DNA from: Gammaproteobacteria bacterium
GTDB lineage: Bacteria > Pseudomonadota > Gammaproteobacteria > Thiohalomonadales > Thiohalomonadaceae
Reading direction: 5' to 3'
Assembly: GCA_014859545.1 (NCBI GenBank)
Contig: JACUTZ010000002.1
Span: forward strand, 1-52,768
Length of the DNA: 52,768 bases
Position numbers and translations under genes: made by a program. Positions 19,313 to 29,383 of the stretch are shown piece after piece (positions within the stretch are counted from its first letter, which is position 1; every line of letters starts with the position of its first letter). The notes beneath the pieces are model-generated. The model was not told the DNA's origin and ran no database searches. It saw only the letters and a program-made list of their open reading frames with translations.

Positions 19313-21199
19313 TTAAACCTCGGCCAGATTGCCCTTGCTCTCCAACCAGCTCTTGCGTTCACCGGCGCGTTTTTTCGCCAGCAGCATGTCCATTAACTGG
19401 TTGGTTTGATCACCACTTTCAATGGTCAGCTGGACCAAACGGCGGGTATCGGGTGAAAGTGTGGTCTCACGAAGCTGGATCGGGTTCATCTCACCGAGAC
19501 CTTTGAAACGGGTCACCGCGATCTTGCCCTTTTTCTTTTCGGCGCTAATCCGATCCAGCACCCCTTTGCGCTCACTGTCGTCCAGGGCGTAGTAGGTGTC
19601 CTTGCCCACGTCGATACGGTACAGCGGCGGCATCGCAATATAGACATTGCCTGCCGCGACCAGTGGACGGAAATGGCGCACAAACAAGGCACACAGCAGG
19701 GTGGCGATATGGGCGCCATCCGAGTCCGCATCCGCAAGAATGCAGATCTTGCCATAGCGCAGACCATCCAGTTTATCCGAGCCGGGATCGACCCCGATCG
19801 CCACCGCAATATCGTGTACTTCCTGGGAGGCCAGCACCTCGTTGGAATCAACCTCCCAGGTATTCAGGATCTTGCCACGCAATGGCATGATGGCCTGAAA
19901 CTCCTTGTTGCGCGCCTGCTTGGCCGAACCGCCGGCCGAATCCCCTTCCACCAGGAATAACTCGCTGCGGGCGGAGTCGGTGCTGGCGCAGTCGGCCAGT
20001 TTGCCGGGCAGGGCTGGCCCCTGGGTCACCTTCTTGCGTACCACCTTCTTGCCGGCACGCAGGCGGGATTGAGCACTGTTGATCGCCAGTTCGGCGATCT
20101 GCTCACCCAGATCCACATGCTGATTCAGCCACAGCAGAAAGGCGTCTTTCACCACACCGGAAACAAAGGCCGCGCTTTCCCGTGAGGAAAGGCGCTCCTT
20201 GGTTTGTCCGGAAAACTGCGGGTCTTCCAGCTTCAGGGAAAGGATATAGCTGACCTTTTCCCAGACATCCTCCGGGGCCAGCTTGACGCCGCGCGGCAAC
20301 AGATTGCGAAACTCGCAAAATTCGCGCATCGCTTCGGTCAGACCAGTGCGCAGACCGTTCACATGGGTGCCACCCTGGGCGGTGGGCACCAGATTGACAT
20401 AGCTCTCGGCCACCGCCTCACCACCTTCCGGCAGCCAGCTCAAGGCCCAGTCCACCGCCTCGCTACTGCCGGCAAACTTGCCCAGAAACGGGTCCTCGGG
20501 CAGGCGCGGGCTGTCCTGCAACTCATCCAGCAGATAATCGCGTAGACCATCCTGGTACAGCCATTCGTCACGCTCGCCATTGGCCTCATCGTAAAACCGG
20601 ATCGTCAGCCCTGGGCAGAGCACCGCCTTGGCGCGCAACACATGGCGCAGGCGCGGCACCGAAAATTTGGGGGAATCAAAAAATTGCTCTTCCGGCCAAA
20701 AACGCACCGAGGTACCGGTATTGCGCTTGCCGACCTCGCCAACCACCGCCAGCGAGGAGACCTTGGCGCCGCTCTTGAAGGCGATATTGTATTCCTTGCC
20801 ATCGCGCCGGACCCACACCTCCAGGTGCTTGGAGAGGGCATTGACCACCGACACCCCGACCCCATGCAGACCACCGGAGAACTGGTAGTTCTTGTTGGAG
20901 AATTTGCCGCCCGCATGCAGCTTGGTAAGGATCACCTCTACCCCGGGGATCCCTTCACGCGGATGGATGTCCACCGGCATGCCGCGACCATCGTCGCTCA
21001 CCTGCAGGGAGTGGTCCTTGAACAGGGTGACCTCGATCTGCTTGGCATGCCCGGCGATGGCTTCATCCACCGAATTATCGATGACTTCCTGGGCCAGGTG
21101 GTTGGGCCGTTCGGTTTGGGTATACATCCCGGGGCGCTTGCGCACCGGCTCCAAACCGGACAGTACTTCGATCGCGTCTGAATTATAATTTGATGACAT
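19313..21199 (-). CDS. parE: DNA topoisomerase IV subunit B
   Basis: The 628-residue ParE ATPase subunit has the GHKL motifs VIDNSVDEAIAGHA and DDGRGMPVDIHP, and LHGVGVSVVNALS of the ATP lid. A TOPRIM domain carries LVEGDSAGGSAKQARN and DADSDGAHIATLL. The length and the absence of the extra insertion of enterobacterial GyrB indicate ParE. It has only a weak ribosome-binding site before ATG 21199. It is first in the parE-cbiX-parC series, though repeat elements interrupt the gaps, so cotranscription is uncertain. Confidence 0.96.
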   Translation of the reverse strand: MSSNYNSDAIEVLSGLEPVRKRPGMYTQTERPNHLAQEVIDNSVDEAIAGHAKQIEVTLFKDHSLQVSDDGRGMPVDIHPREGIPGVEVILTKLHAGGKFSNKNYQFSGGLHGVGVSVVNALSKHLEVWVRRDGKEYNIAFKSGAKVSSLAVVGEVGKRNTGTSVRFWPEEQFFDSPKFSVPRLRHVLRAKAVLCPGLTIRFYDEANGERDEWLYQDGLRDYLLDELQDSPRLPEDPFLGKFAGSSEAVDWALSWLPEGGEAVAESYVNLVPTAQGGTHVNGLRTGLTEAMREFCEFRNLLPRGVKLAPEDVWEKVSYILSLKLEDPQFSGQTKERLSSRESAAFVSGVVKDAFLLWLNQHVDLGEQIAELAINSAQSRLRAGKKVVRKKVTQGPALPGKLADCASTDSARSELFLVEGDSAGGSAKQARNKEFQAIMPLRGKILNTWEVDSNEVLASQEVHDIAVAIGVDPGSDKLDGLRYGKICILADADSDGAHIATLLCALFVRHFRPLVAAGNVYIAMPPLYRIDVGKDTYYALDDSERKGVLDRISAEKKKGKIAVTRFKGLGEMNPIQLRETTLSPDTRRLVQLTIESGDQTNQLMDMLLAKKRAGERKSWLESKGNLAEV

Positions 21200-21351
21200 A
21201 AGTATCTAATTTATAAAGGAAGTTTCTCTAAGGCATGTCGCCTCGGCCATTGTAGCGCAAAAGCCCGGCGGGGGGATAGCAAGCACATCGACCGGGACGG
21301 CAACAGCATGATGACCTTGTGCAAATCACCCACCCGGCCCCAAAAACCCAT

Positions 21352-21435
21352 CTCGCCGCAAAGACACAGCGGTGATCCATCGTGGACTGCTGCCTTGGCG
21401 GTCAACCCTCTGCGCCGCTGCGTCTCTGCGGTGCA
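21352..21435. repeat. Intergenic inverted-repeat element copy 8 (short, diverged)
   Basis: The left arm tcgccgcaaagacacagcgg and right arm ccgctgcgtctctgcggtgca pair with a few mismatches; the loop is about 31 nt, one of the shortest. It lies between dbpA and parE. Confidence 0.75.
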
Positions 21436-21465
21436 ATGCCTTTCCTTATCAACTGTTAATCCCGA

Positions 21466-22845
21466 CTAGTGGATTGCCCTGACCTTGAAACGACGACCCT
21501 TGATATTCCCCTCGCTCAAAACCTTGAGGGCCTTTTTGCGGATATTCCGGTCGATGGCCACATAGGCCTGATGCTCGAAGATGTCGATCTTGCCCACCAT
21601 TGCCGCCGGTACCGCATCATTGGCGGTGAGCGCACCGAGTATATCCCCGGCGCGCACCTTCTCCTTGCGCCCGCCGTCGATACAGAGGGTTTGCATCGGT
21701 GCCGGCAGGGAAAAGCCTTCCGGCAGAGTCAGGCTGCGCACTTGCTCCAGCTGCACTGGTGAGCCCTGGTAAGTCTCTATCGCATTGACCCGATAGGCCT
21801 CAGAGGCAATAAACAGACTCAGGGCTATCCCCTTGCTGTCGGCGCGTCCGGTACGTCCTATACGGTGGACATAGATCTCCGGATCACGAGGCAGTTCGAA
21901 ATTAATCACCGCTGCCAGATCCTTGATGTCCAGGCCGCGCGAGGCCACATCGGTCGCCACCAGCACCGGCACACTGCGATTGCTGAAGCGTACCAGCACC
22001 AGATCACGTTCCTTCTGATCCAGATCCCCATGCAGGGCCAGGGCCGCGATACCACGCTGCTGCAATTCCTCACAGACCTCCTGACACTGTTGCCGAGTAT
22101 GGCAAAACACCACCGTTGAGGCCGGTTTGTACTGGGCCAGCAAGGCGGTCAGGCTGCGTACCCGACTGCCCTTCTCCACCTCGTAAAAGAGCTGTCGAAT
22201 CTTGTTGGCATCATGCTGCGCCTCCACCGTGACCTCGACCGGTGAGCGTTGGAAGGCGCTGCTAAGTTGGCGTATCCCCTCGGGGTAGGTGGCCGAGAAC
22301 AGCAGGGTTTGACGCTGCGATGGGGTGGTCGAGAGGATCGCCGCAATGTCATCGTAAAAACCCATATCGAGCATACGATCTGCCTCATCCAGCACCAGTG
22401 TTTGCACATTGGCCAGATTCAGCGTGCCCTTTTGCAAATGTTTGAGAATGCGTCCGGGGGTGCCGACCACGATGTGCGCCCCATGCTCCAACGAGCCGAC
22501 CTGGGGCCCAAACGGCGCACCACCGCACAGTGTCACGATCTTGGTATTGGCACTGGCACGTGCCAGGCCACGCAGGGCCTTGGCTACCTGGTCGGCCAAC
22601 TCACGAGTAGGACAGAGCACCAGTGCCTGGATGGCAAAGATCGCCTGTTTAAGCCCCTGCAACAGACCCAGACCAAAACACACGGTCTTGCCACTGCCGG
22701 TTTTTGCCCTGGCAATCAGATCCGCACCGGCCAGCACATGGGGCAGGGCCTCGGCCTGGATCGGGGTCATCTGCTGGTAGCCCAGCGCATCGAGGTTCGC
22801 CAACACATCGGGCGACAGCTTAAGGCGGGAAAATGCTTGATTCAC
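21466..22845 (-). CDS. dbpA: ATP-dependent RNA helicase DbpA
   Basis: DbpA is a DEAD-box helicase acting on 23S rRNA helix 92 in 50S assembly. Motifs visible are AKTGSGKT (I), PTRELADQ (Ia), VLDEADRML (II, DEAD), FSATYP (III) and VHRIGRTGR (VI). The C-terminal DbpA RNA-binding domain is present (TLCIDGGRKEKVRAGDILGALT through IKGRRFKVRAI). I start at GTG 22843-22845 (VNQAFSRLKLSPDVL), with AAGAG upstream, giving 459 residues as in E. coli (457); the track start adds 34 unrelated residues. It is monocistronic by appearance. Confidence 0.94.
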   Translation of the reverse strand: MNQAFSRLKLSPDVLANLDALGYQQMTPIQAEALPHVLAGADLIARAKTGSGKTVCFGLGLLQGLKQAIFAIQALVLCPTRELADQVAKALRGLARASANTKIVTLCGGAPFGPQVGSLEHGAHIVVGTPGRILKHLQKGTLNLANVQTLVLDEADRMLDMGFYDDIAAILSTTPSQRQTLLFSATYPEGIRQLSSAFQRSPVEVTVEAQHDANKIRQLFYEVEKGSRVRSLTALLAQYKPASTVVFCHTRQQCQEVCEELQQRGIAALALHGDLDQKERDLVLVRFSNRSVPVLVATDVASRGLDIKDLAAVINFELPRDPEIYVHRIGRTGRADSKGIALSLFIASEAYRVNAIETYQGSPVQLEQVRSLTLPEGFSLPAPMQTLCIDGGRKEKVRAGDILGALTANDAVPAAMVGKIDIFEHQAYVAIDRNIRKKALKVLSEGNIKGRRFKVRAIH

Positions 22846-22940
22846 AGGGAAGCTCTTCGGGGTTGCGACAAGGCCAGGATGTTGGCAACAGGCGCTATGA
22901 TAACAGTAAATCTCCAGCTGGCTGCGCTGCCCTGCCACAA

Positions 22941-22980
22941 AATGCAAAAGGCCCGCAGCACAGCGTGCAGCGGGCCCTGT
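22941..22980 (-). terminator. Rho-independent terminator of the chemoreceptor gene
   Basis: On the minus strand the stem GGCCCGC-A-GCA / TGC-A-GCGGGCC with loop CAGCG is followed by CTTTTGCATTTTG. It lies just after the chemoreceptor stop codon. Confidence 0.75.
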
Positions 22981-22998
22981 CTCGGATCAAGTCGGGGA

Positions 22999-25026
22999 TC
23001 AGGTCTTGAAGTGACCAACCAGCGATTGCAATTGATGGGACATACCGGCCAATTGCTGACTGGCCTCTTCCAGTGAAGCGGTGCTCTCTACCGCCTGATC
23101 GGCAATCTGGGTGATGGTCACCAGGTTGCGATTGATCTCACCGGCCACATCGCCCTGCTGACGTGCCGCATCGGCCATGTGCTGATTCATGTCACGGATG
23201 CGCCCGACCGCGGTGGCGATCGCCTGCAGGGAACTGCCCGCGTGACTGGCCTGTTCGACGCTGCTATTGGCCTGTTCGCGACCGCTTTCCATCACCTTCA
23301 CCGCCTCACGGGCGCCACTTTGCAATTGATTAATCATCGTCTGGATCTCGCTGGTGGAATCCTGGGTACGCGAGGCCAGGCTGCGCACCTCGTCGGCGAC
23401 CACCGCAAAGCCGCGCCCCTGCTCACCGGCACGGGCCGCTTCGATCGCGGCATTGAGGGCCAGCAGATTGGTCTGATCGGCGATATCACCGATCACCACC
23501 AAGACCTTGCCGATCGCCGTCGAATCATGCTCCAGACGCTGGATGACCTCACCCGCCTGACCGACGGCCTTGGCCAGGGCATTGATTTGATTCACCGTCA
23601 GGCGCACCACCTCGGCACCGGCCTGGGCCTCCTCATCGGCCTGACGGGTGGCCTCGGCGGCCATCCCGGCGCTGTCGACCATGTCCTGGGCCGTGGCCAG
23701 CATTTCATTCATGGCGGTGGCCACCTGCTCGGTTTCCTGCTGCTGACGTTCGGCCCCCTGACGGGTCTGCAGGGTAATACTGGACATATTGTCAGCAGCC
23801 TGTGCCAACTGCCCGGTTGACTGGCTGACCGGACCGATGATCTCGCGAATCTTGCCCACAAAGCGGTTAAACGCAACACACATCTGTCCCAGCTCGTCCT
23901 TGGTGTCCATATGCAGTTTGCAGGTCAGATCACCGCCGCCACGGGAAATATCATCCATGGTCGCCGCCGCCAACTTGATCGGTTTGACAATCACCTCTAC
24001 CAGCCACCATATCGCCAACAGACCGACCAGCAAGGCGATCACCGCCATCACCAGCACCACCTGACGGGTGGCATTGGTCTGATTCATCAGATCCGCACTG
24101 CGCAGCTCGGTGGTCTCGCGAAGATGCCCCAACAGGCCATCCAGCTCCTGACTGATGCGCCGATTATGACTCCCCAGCTCGGTGCGGAGCAGCCAGGCAT
24201 CGGTGCGCCACTGCTCACCACCATGGATCACCAGTACGCGCGGGTAATTGCTGACGAACTGGGCATGCGCCTCCAACAACTGCTCGGCGGCATCTTCCTG
24301 TTCGAAGGTAAACAATCTGGAATATGCCTGAAGCTCATCCATCTGCCTGGCCATGTTGCCCATCAGCATTTCAATGGAGTCCACATCATTGGCACCACGA
24401 AACGCCAGATAACCACGCAGGCTGCTCATCACACTGGCCAGGGTGTAGCGCATCTCGCCAAGCAGCAATAACAATTCACGCCGCTCCGCCAACGCGTCCT
24501 GGTTGCGCTCAGCCAGGATCATCTGGCTCAGCAGGTGTAACATGTTCTGGGTGTGAGGATTGATATCTGCTCCCGCATAGGCAAAGGCGGGCTGATTGGC
24601 CTGCAGGTTTTCCACCAGCCCCAGCATCTGTTCGCGCATCGCCGCAAAATCCTTGACACCGGCCTCGACCCCGGACAGGTATTCACCCACCCTGGCATCC
24701 TGACGACTCAACGGCATTTGTTGCAGCGTTTGCAACAGGCTAGCGATACGTTCCAGGCTGCGCTGATAGGCATCCCGATGGATGTCTTCGCTGGTCAGTA
24801 AAAAAAAGCCCAGGGATTTATTGGCCGCATCCACTTCACGGGCCAACTCCATCGCACTGAGGACCGCCGGTTGCACGCTACCGGTAACCATTTCAGCCTG
24901 ATAGCGCACCTGCGCCAGGTTGGCCCAGACCACTACCGCCACCAGCGTGATGATACCCATCAACATGCCAAAGGCCAGCATCAGCTTGGTGCGGACGCGT
25001 AAACTGCCCAGCTTCAACATGGACAT
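22999..25026 (-). CDS. Methyl-accepting chemotaxis protein
   Basis: The 675-residue transmembrane receptor has TM1 near 13-35, a long helical periplasmic sensor of about 280 residues, and TM2 near 322-345 (VVLVMAVIALLVGLLAIWWLV). A HAMP domain follows (KPIKLAAATMDDISRGGGDLTCKL). The signalling tip reads DQTNLLALNAAIEAARAGEQGRGFAVVADEVRSLA. No CheR/CheB docking pentapeptide is seen at the C-terminus. The ribosome-binding site GGAGGAG is very strong. A small dyad CACCAG/CTGGTG lies in its leader at 25061-25080. The ligand is unknown, and no chemotaxis genes are adjacent, so it may serve either flagellar or pilus-based signalling. Confidence 0.95.
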   Translation of the reverse strand: MSMLKLGSLRVRTKLMLAFGMLMGIITLVAVVVWANLAQVRYQAEMVTGSVQPAVLSAMELAREVDAANKSLGFFLLTSEDIHRDAYQRSLERIASLLQTLQQMPLSRQDARVGEYLSGVEAGVKDFAAMREQMLGLVENLQANQPAFAYAGADINPHTQNMLHLLSQMILAERNQDALAERRELLLLLGEMRYTLASVMSSLRGYLAFRGANDVDSIEMLMGNMARQMDELQAYSRLFTFEQEDAAEQLLEAHAQFVSNYPRVLVIHGGEQWRTDAWLLRTELGSHNRRISQELDGLLGHLRETTELRSADLMNQTNATRQVVLVMAVIALLVGLLAIWWLVEVIVKPIKLAAATMDDISRGGGDLTCKLHMDTKDELGQMCVAFNRFVGKIREIIGPVSQSTGQLAQAADNMSSITLQTRQGAERQQQETEQVATAMNEMLATAQDMVDSAGMAAEATRQADEEAQAGAEVVRLTVNQINALAKAVGQAGEVIQRLEHDSTAIGKVLVVIGDIADQTNLLALNAAIEAARAGEQGRGFAVVADEVRSLASRTQDSTSEIQTMINQLQSGAREAVKVMESGREQANSSVEQASHAGSSLQAIATAVGRIRDMNQHMADAARQQGDVAGEINRNLVTITQIADQAVESTASLEEASQQLAGMSHQLQSLVGHFKT

Positions 25027-25196
25027 AACTCCTCCTCAATGATTGGTACCGCCCCTCAAACACCAGCTTGAACTCTGGTGACAGTTATTACCTACTATAG
25101 CAGTAGTCTATATGAAACATAAGCGTAACATGCCCTTTTTTCTGTCGGTGTCTGTCCTATCCGTTTACGCCCTTCCGATGGACGACAAACCGCAAT

Positions 25197-25228
25197 AAAA
25201 AAGGCGGTATCCTCTCGGATACCGCCTT
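25197..25228 (-). terminator. Rho-independent terminator of purC
   Basis: AAGGCGGTATCC / GGATACCGCCTT forms a perfect 12 bp stem with a 4 nt loop; on the minus strand it ends in a run of six T. It lies 24 nt beyond the purC stop. Confidence 0.9.
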
Positions 25229-25251
25229 GCCATCTCCACGATAAAACCACA

Positions 25252-25965
25252 CTAATCCAGCTTGATACCAAGCCGACTGGCCACTTCTTCGTAGGCCTCG
25301 ACCACCCCACCCAGGCCCTGACGAAAACGGTCCTTGTCCAACTTGTTGCGGGTTTGCTTGTCCCACAGGCGACAGCCATCGGGACTGAATTCGTCACCAA
25401 GGATCACCTGGCCATGGAAACGACCAAACTCCAGTTTGTAATCCACCAGCAGCATACCGGCATCATCGAACAGTTTTTTCAGCACCTCATTGACCCGAAA
25501 GGTCAGGGCTTTCATCTGTGCCACGTCCTCATCGCTCGCCCAACCAAAGGTGCGGATGTGATAATCATTGACCATGGGGTCATGCAGGGCATCGTTCTTG
25601 AGGAAAAATTCAAAAGTTGGTGGGTTGAGATCCATCCCATCCTGGACCCCAAGACGGCGCACGATGGAACCGGCGGCGATATTGCGCACCACACACTCCA
25701 CCGGGATCATCGCCATGCGCTTGACCAGGGCCTCGTCATCGCCGAGCAAGCGCTCGAAGTGGGTCGGGATGCCAGCGGCCTGCAAGGTTTGCATGATAAA
25801 GGCATTGAACTTGTTATTGACCATGCCCTTGCGATCCAGCTGCTCGACCTTTTCCCCATCGAAGGCCGAGGTGTCGTTACGAAACTGCAAGACCAGGTAG
25901 TCCGGGTCATCGGTCAAAAAAACCGATTTCGCCTTGCCCGCATAGAGTTCTGCCCGCTTTTCCAT
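25252..25965 (-). CDS. purC: Phosphoribosylaminoimidazole-succinocarboxamide synthase
   Basis: PurC (SAICAR synthetase) joins aspartate to CAIR in purine synthesis. From ATG 25965 ([16 protein letters not shown]) it has 237 residues, identical in length to E. coli PurC. AAGGGT lies before the start. Signature segments are [29 protein letters not shown] and [11 protein letters not shown]. The track start at 26040 adds 25 residues without family support. It is last in the dapA-bamC-MBL-purC series and has a strong terminator. Confidence 0.97.
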   Translation of the reverse strand: MEKRAELYAGKAKSVFLTDDPDYLVLQFRNDTSAFDGEKVEQLDRKGMVNNKFNAFIMQTLQAAGIPTHFERLLGDDEALVKRMAMIPVECVVRNIAAGSIVRRLGVQDGMDLNPPTFEFFLKNDALHDPMVNDYHIRTFGWASDEDVAQMKALTFRVNEVLKKLFDDAGMLLVDYKLEFGRFHGQVILGDEFSPDGCRLWDKQTRNKLDKDRFRQGLGGVVEAYEEVASRLGIKLD

Positions 25966-26002
25966 CGTTTTACCCTTACAAGGAAGTCCAGAAGAAGATT
26001 TT

Positions 26003-26031
26003 GCCACAGACGACACAGGGCTCACAGTGAA
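26003..26031. repeat. Single repeat arm, CACAGAG type (copy 9)
   Basis: The sequence gccacagacgacacagggctcacag matches the left arm of the CACAGAG class with two substitutions; no right arm is present. It lies between the MBL gene and purC, upstream of the purC ribosome-binding site. Confidence 0.6.
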
Positions 26032-26051
26032 ACCTGCCAAGGCCTCCGCTC

Positions 26052-26819
26052 TCAGGCTATTTCGCGCCAGTCCAGCCCATGCTCCTGATCGGCCAGACCA
26101 ACCCAGTCGGCCTCGCAGCCCAGCACCGCACTTAACACTGCTGCAGCCAGCTCGGGGCGATTATTCTGCTCACTCAAGTGCGCCGCCACCAGATGCTGCA
26201 GGCCGTTGTTATCCAACTGCGACAAGAGCTGCCCGGCCTGGGCATTACTCAAGTGCCCCATCCCACCGCCGACCCGCGCCCGCAGCCTGGGTGGATAGGG
26301 TCCGTCTGCCAGCATGGCCTCGTCGTGGTTACATTCCAGGATCAGCGCATCGCAGCCACTGAGTTGGCGGGCAATATGCGCGGTGGGATGGCCGGTATCG
26401 GTCAGCACACCCAGCCGATGCTGGCCATTGCCAAACACAAACTGACAGGGCTCGCGGGCATCGTGCGGTACCGGAAAGGGCTGCACCTGCAGGGCGTCGA
26501 TGGTGAACTCGCTGTGGCAATTGAGCAGCCGGATCTCGGGAAGGCTGCCCAGCCGGTGGGCCGCCGCGCGTGCGGTGCCACCACTCAGCCAGACCGGGAT
26601 ACGATATTTTCGCGCCAGAGGCCCAACCCCACCAAGATGATCCTGATGCTCGTGGGTGAGCATAATCGCACTCAGCTGACTGGCGGATTTCCCCAGGCGT
26701 GCCAAGCGTTGCTCGGTCTCACGCAGGGTAAACCCGCAGTCCACCAGCACGCTGGTCTTCCCTTCTTCGACCAGGGTGCCATTGCCCTTGCTGCCGCTGC
26801 CAAGTAGCGCGAAACGCAC
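26052..26819 (-). CDS. MBL-fold metallo-hydrolase
   Basis: The 255-residue metallo-beta-lactamase-fold protein has metal ligands THEHQDH (His56, His58, Asp60, His61), then VLTDTGHP and a final AAHLSEQNN. The opening [14 protein letters not shown] resembles the YycJ/PhnP-like group, often phosphodiesterases or nucleases. The start codon is GTG (26819), 17 nt after bamC ends. The same MBL gene lies between bamC and purC in pseudomonads as I recall, so its place is ancestral rather than acquired. The substrate is unknown. Confidence 0.88.
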   Translation of the reverse strand: MRFALLGSGSKGNGTLVEEGKTSVLVDCGFTLRETEQRLARLGKSASQLSAIMLTHEHQDHLGGVGPLARKYRIPVWLSGGTARAAAHRLGSLPEIRLLNCHSEFTIDALQVQPFPVPHDAREPCQFVFGNGQHRLGVLTDTGHPTAHIARQLSGCDALILECNHDEAMLADGPYPPRLRARVGGGMGHLSNAQAGQLLSQLDNNGLQHLVAAHLSEQNNRPELAAAVLSAVLGCEADWVGLADQEHGLDWREIA

Positions 26820-26836
26820 CCGTATCGTGTCCGAAA

Positions 26837-27895
26837 CTAGCGCAGCAATTCGGCCAGCTTATCAAGGATGAGCATCGCCTCATCCTGAGGCAGAACACCA
26901 CCGTCTGCGTCGCGCACCACGATACGGGTGGCCTGATCATCACCACTCAACACAACCTGCCAGCTGCGTTTTTCCTCCGCATCGGCACTACGGCTGAAGA
27001 GGGAACGCAAGCGGCCACGGCTGGCAGGGGCATCGGACAGGGCATCCAAGTCACTGACGTAGTAGATCCCTGCGCTAAAGTTCCGGTCTTGCACGATCAA
27101 ACCGGCCTCATCCAGGGCGATACCGGTGCGCCGCCAAGTCCGTGACAGGCCCTCGCTGACAAACAGGGTATCGGCCACCACACGGGTGCGTGAGACCGGA
27201 CTGGGATCCGGTTCTGTACTCATGACCTGGCGTGCCTGTTGCTCACCATAACCCAGGTGCAGTACCAGACGGTTGAGGATTTCATGCGCCAGCTCCGGGT
27301 CGCTGGGGCGCACATTCCAGGTAGTCTCGACGATATCGGCACTGCGTGAGGCCACCAGCTCCTGCAAGCCATAGTGGCTGACAAAGATTTCTGTGCTGCC
27401 ATCTTCACGGCGTTCCACACGCAGTCGGTATTTATCACGCGTACCAGCCGCATAGGCATTGGGGAAGATGCTGCGAACCAGGCCGGTCAGGAATCCGGCA
27501 GGCACATCGGCGCGGTTCTCGGCCCATTCGGTTTCCATGATGCCAATCGCCATCTCATTACGGCTGAGTTGCAAACCCAGGCTGGACCAGAATTCAACTA
27601 GCCGCGGCCATAACTGCTCGGGCGGACGCTCCACCACCAGCCAGCGATGACGGGCATCCCGCTCGATGCGGATCCCTGTGGCCAAAGGCAGAATAGGACT
27701 GTCTGCCCCCATGCTGCCCAGCGGCAGACGAGCAATATCCTGTTCCGCCGGTCGGGTCAGATCCGGTGGCGTTTCCAGGGTCGGCAGGGATTTGGCTTCC
27801 TTGTAATCGATACGACTGCTTGGGCCGCTGCTACAGGCACTCAGTGCCAGCACAGTGGTGCCAAGCACCATGGCGAAAAATAATCTGGGATACAA
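26837..27895 (-). CDS. bamC: Outer membrane assembly lipoprotein BamC
   Basis: BamC is a lipoprotein of the BAM complex that inserts beta-barrel proteins in the outer membrane. I place the start at TTG 27895: GAGGAA lies just upstream and the result is a clean lipoprotein signal, YPRLFFAMVLGTTVLALSAC with lipobox LSAC. The ATG alternative at 27871 removes the positive n-region, and the track start at 27958 overlaps dapA too far. The mature chain has an unstructured N-terminus (RIDYKEAKSLPTLETPPDLT) and two helix-grip domains. The length of 352 residues fits the family. It follows dapA by about 20 nt, the usual dapA-bamC order. Confidence 0.93.
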   Translation of the reverse strand: MYPRLFFAMVLGTTVLALSACSSGPSSRIDYKEAKSLPTLETPPDLTRPAEQDIARLPLGSMGADSPILPLATGIRIERDARHRWLVVERPPEQLWPRLVEFWSSLGLQLSRNEMAIGIMETEWAENRADVPAGFLTGLVRSIFPNAYAAGTRDKYRLRVERREDGSTEIFVSHYGLQELVASRSADIVETTWNVRPSDPELAHEILNRLVLHLGYGEQQARQVMSTEPDPSPVSRTRVVADTLFVSEGLSRTWRRTGIALDEAGLIVQDRNFSAGIYYVSDLDALSDAPASRGRLRSLFSRSADAEEKRSWQVVLSGDDQATRIVVRDADGGVLPQDEAMLILDKLAELLR

Positions 27896-27914
27896 AACGT
27901 GTTCCTCTACTGAA

Positions 27915-28790
27915 CTACAATACGCCGGCCTGTTGCATCGCCTCGCGTACAGTCGCATGGCAGGAGGCAGACAGCTCGGTCAGTGGCAGACGGATCCCCG
28001 CAGGGATCAGTCCCATTTCGTGCAAGGCCCACTTCACCGGAATGGGGTTGGCCTCAACAAAGAGTTTTTGGTGCAAGGGAATCAGGCGCTGATTGATTGC
28101 CTCGGCGCGGACGAAATCCCCGGCCAGGGCTGCCTCACACATCTCGTGCATGGCCTTGGGCGCCACATTGGCGGTCACCGAGATCCCACCCTTGCAACCC
28201 ATACGCATGAATTCCAGGGTGGTGGCATCGTCACCACTATAGATATCCAGCCGGTCAGCGCAGCGTTCGATCAAGTCCTTGCCGCGCAGCATATCACCGG
28301 TGGCATCCTTGATCCCCACGATATTGGAGATGCTGGCCAAACGCTCGACGGTGTCATTATGCATGTCACAGGCGGTACGCCCCGGTACGTTATAGAGGAT
28401 CTGCGGGATCGCCACCGCCTCTGCCACGGCACGAAAATGGCGATAGAGGCCTTCCTGGGTGGGCTTGTTGTAGTACGGGGTCACCAGCAGGCAGGCATCG
28501 GCCCCGGCCTTCATCGCACAGTGGGTCAGCGCGATCGCCTCACGGGTGGCATTGGCACCGGTACCAGCAATCACCGGTACCCGGCCACGAGCCCATTCAA
28601 CCACCAGACGGATCACCCGGCAATGCTCGTCCTCATCCAGGGTTGAGGCCTCGCCGGTGGTACCCGCCACAACCAGGGCATCGGTGCCATTCTCCACATG
28701 GAACTCAACCAACCGGGCGAAGCTGGCCTCATCAATGCTGCCATCCTCCCGCATCGGGGTCACCAGGGCCACCATGCTGCCGTGAAACAT
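27915..28790 (-). CDS. dapA: 4-hydroxy-tetrahydrodipicolinate synthase
   Basis: DapA condenses pyruvate with aspartate semialdehyde in lysine and diaminopimelate synthesis. From ATG 28790 ([13 protein letters not shown]) it has 291 residues. The Schiff-base lysine is Lys161 (GIKDATGD), the catalytic tyrosine Tyr133 (YNVPGRT) and the motif GTTGE is at 43-47, all at E. coli positions. The track's first ATG (28802) overlaps the GGAGAAAG ribosome-binding site, so the second is preferred. It heads the minus-strand dapA-bamC-MBL-purC run. Confidence 0.97.
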   Translation of the reverse strand: MFHGSMVALVTPMREDGSIDEASFARLVEFHVENGTDALVVAGTTGEASTLDEDEHCRVIRLVVEWARGRVPVIAGTGANATREAIALTHCAMKAGADACLLVTPYYNKPTQEGLYRHFRAVAEAVAIPQILYNVPGRTACDMHNDTVERLASISNIVGIKDATGDMLRGKDLIERCADRLDIYSGDDATTLEFMRMGCKGGISVTANVAPKAMHEMCEAALAGDFVRAEAINQRLIPLHQKLFVEANPIPVKWALHEMGLIPAGIRLPLTELSASCHATVREAMQQAGVL

Positions 28791-28971
28791 GCCTTTCTCC
28801 AATGGAAAAAATCAAACGAGCATGGTACTTGGCCACCAAGATTCTGACAAGGGCGAACCGCTGGACGGAACGGACAGGATCAGCCCTGGGGATTCCCGCA
28901 CCCACCCCCTTACTGAGGCATTCAGTACGCGATATCAACGACTTACCCTGGAGCTTCGTCGAAAAAACCGA

Positions 28972-29382
28972 TTACTTGAGCTGTGGCCGGACCAACATAA
29001 TGGAGATGTCGATCATATTCACCACCAGCCCGGCCACGGAGTCATCCATGAAACGCTTCAGGCCGCATGAGCCAGAGCTGCCAAGGACCAGCAAGTCCGC
29101 CTCCCACTCCCTGGCGGTGCAGGCAATCGCCTGGGCGATTCCGCTCACCCCATACACGGGATCGGATTCGAGAAGATGGGTTTCCACCACAATCCCCTCA
29201 CCTACCGCTTTGCTTGCCGCTTGCAGGATTGCCTGCGCGTCGCGGGTATCCGGATCCGCGTCATGATGCACATAAATGATCCCCAAAATACCACCAGAAC
29301 TGACGGCGAAATACCTTGCCTCTGCCAGTGCCTGTTGGTAGGAGTCATCCCTGTCGATCGCAAGCAAGATACGCTGATACAT
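28972..29382 (-). CDS. Universal stress protein, coupled to SulP transporter
   Basis: The 136-residue UspA-family protein begins MYQRILLAIDRDDSYQQAL. The nucleotide-binding signature LVLGSSGSCGLKRFMDDSVAGLVV resembles the ATP-binding Usp type, but the usual glycine before SV is Asp, so ATP binding is uncertain. Its ATG lies 1 nt after the SulP stop codon, which argues for translational coupling and a shared role, perhaps regulating the transporter. That role is inference from context. Confidence 0.88.
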   Translation of the reverse strand: MYQRILLAIDRDDSYQQALAEARYFAVSSGGILGIIYVHHDADPDTRDAQAILQAASKAVGEGIVVETHLLESDPVYGVSGIAQAIACTAREWEADLLVLGSSGSCGLKRFMDDSVAGLVVNMIDISIMLVRPQLK

Positions 29383-29383
29383 G

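Noticed and set aside
28791-28971. Possible small gene between dapA and usp
   Set aside because: No ORF with a plausible start or family; the stretch probably holds only the dapA promoter.
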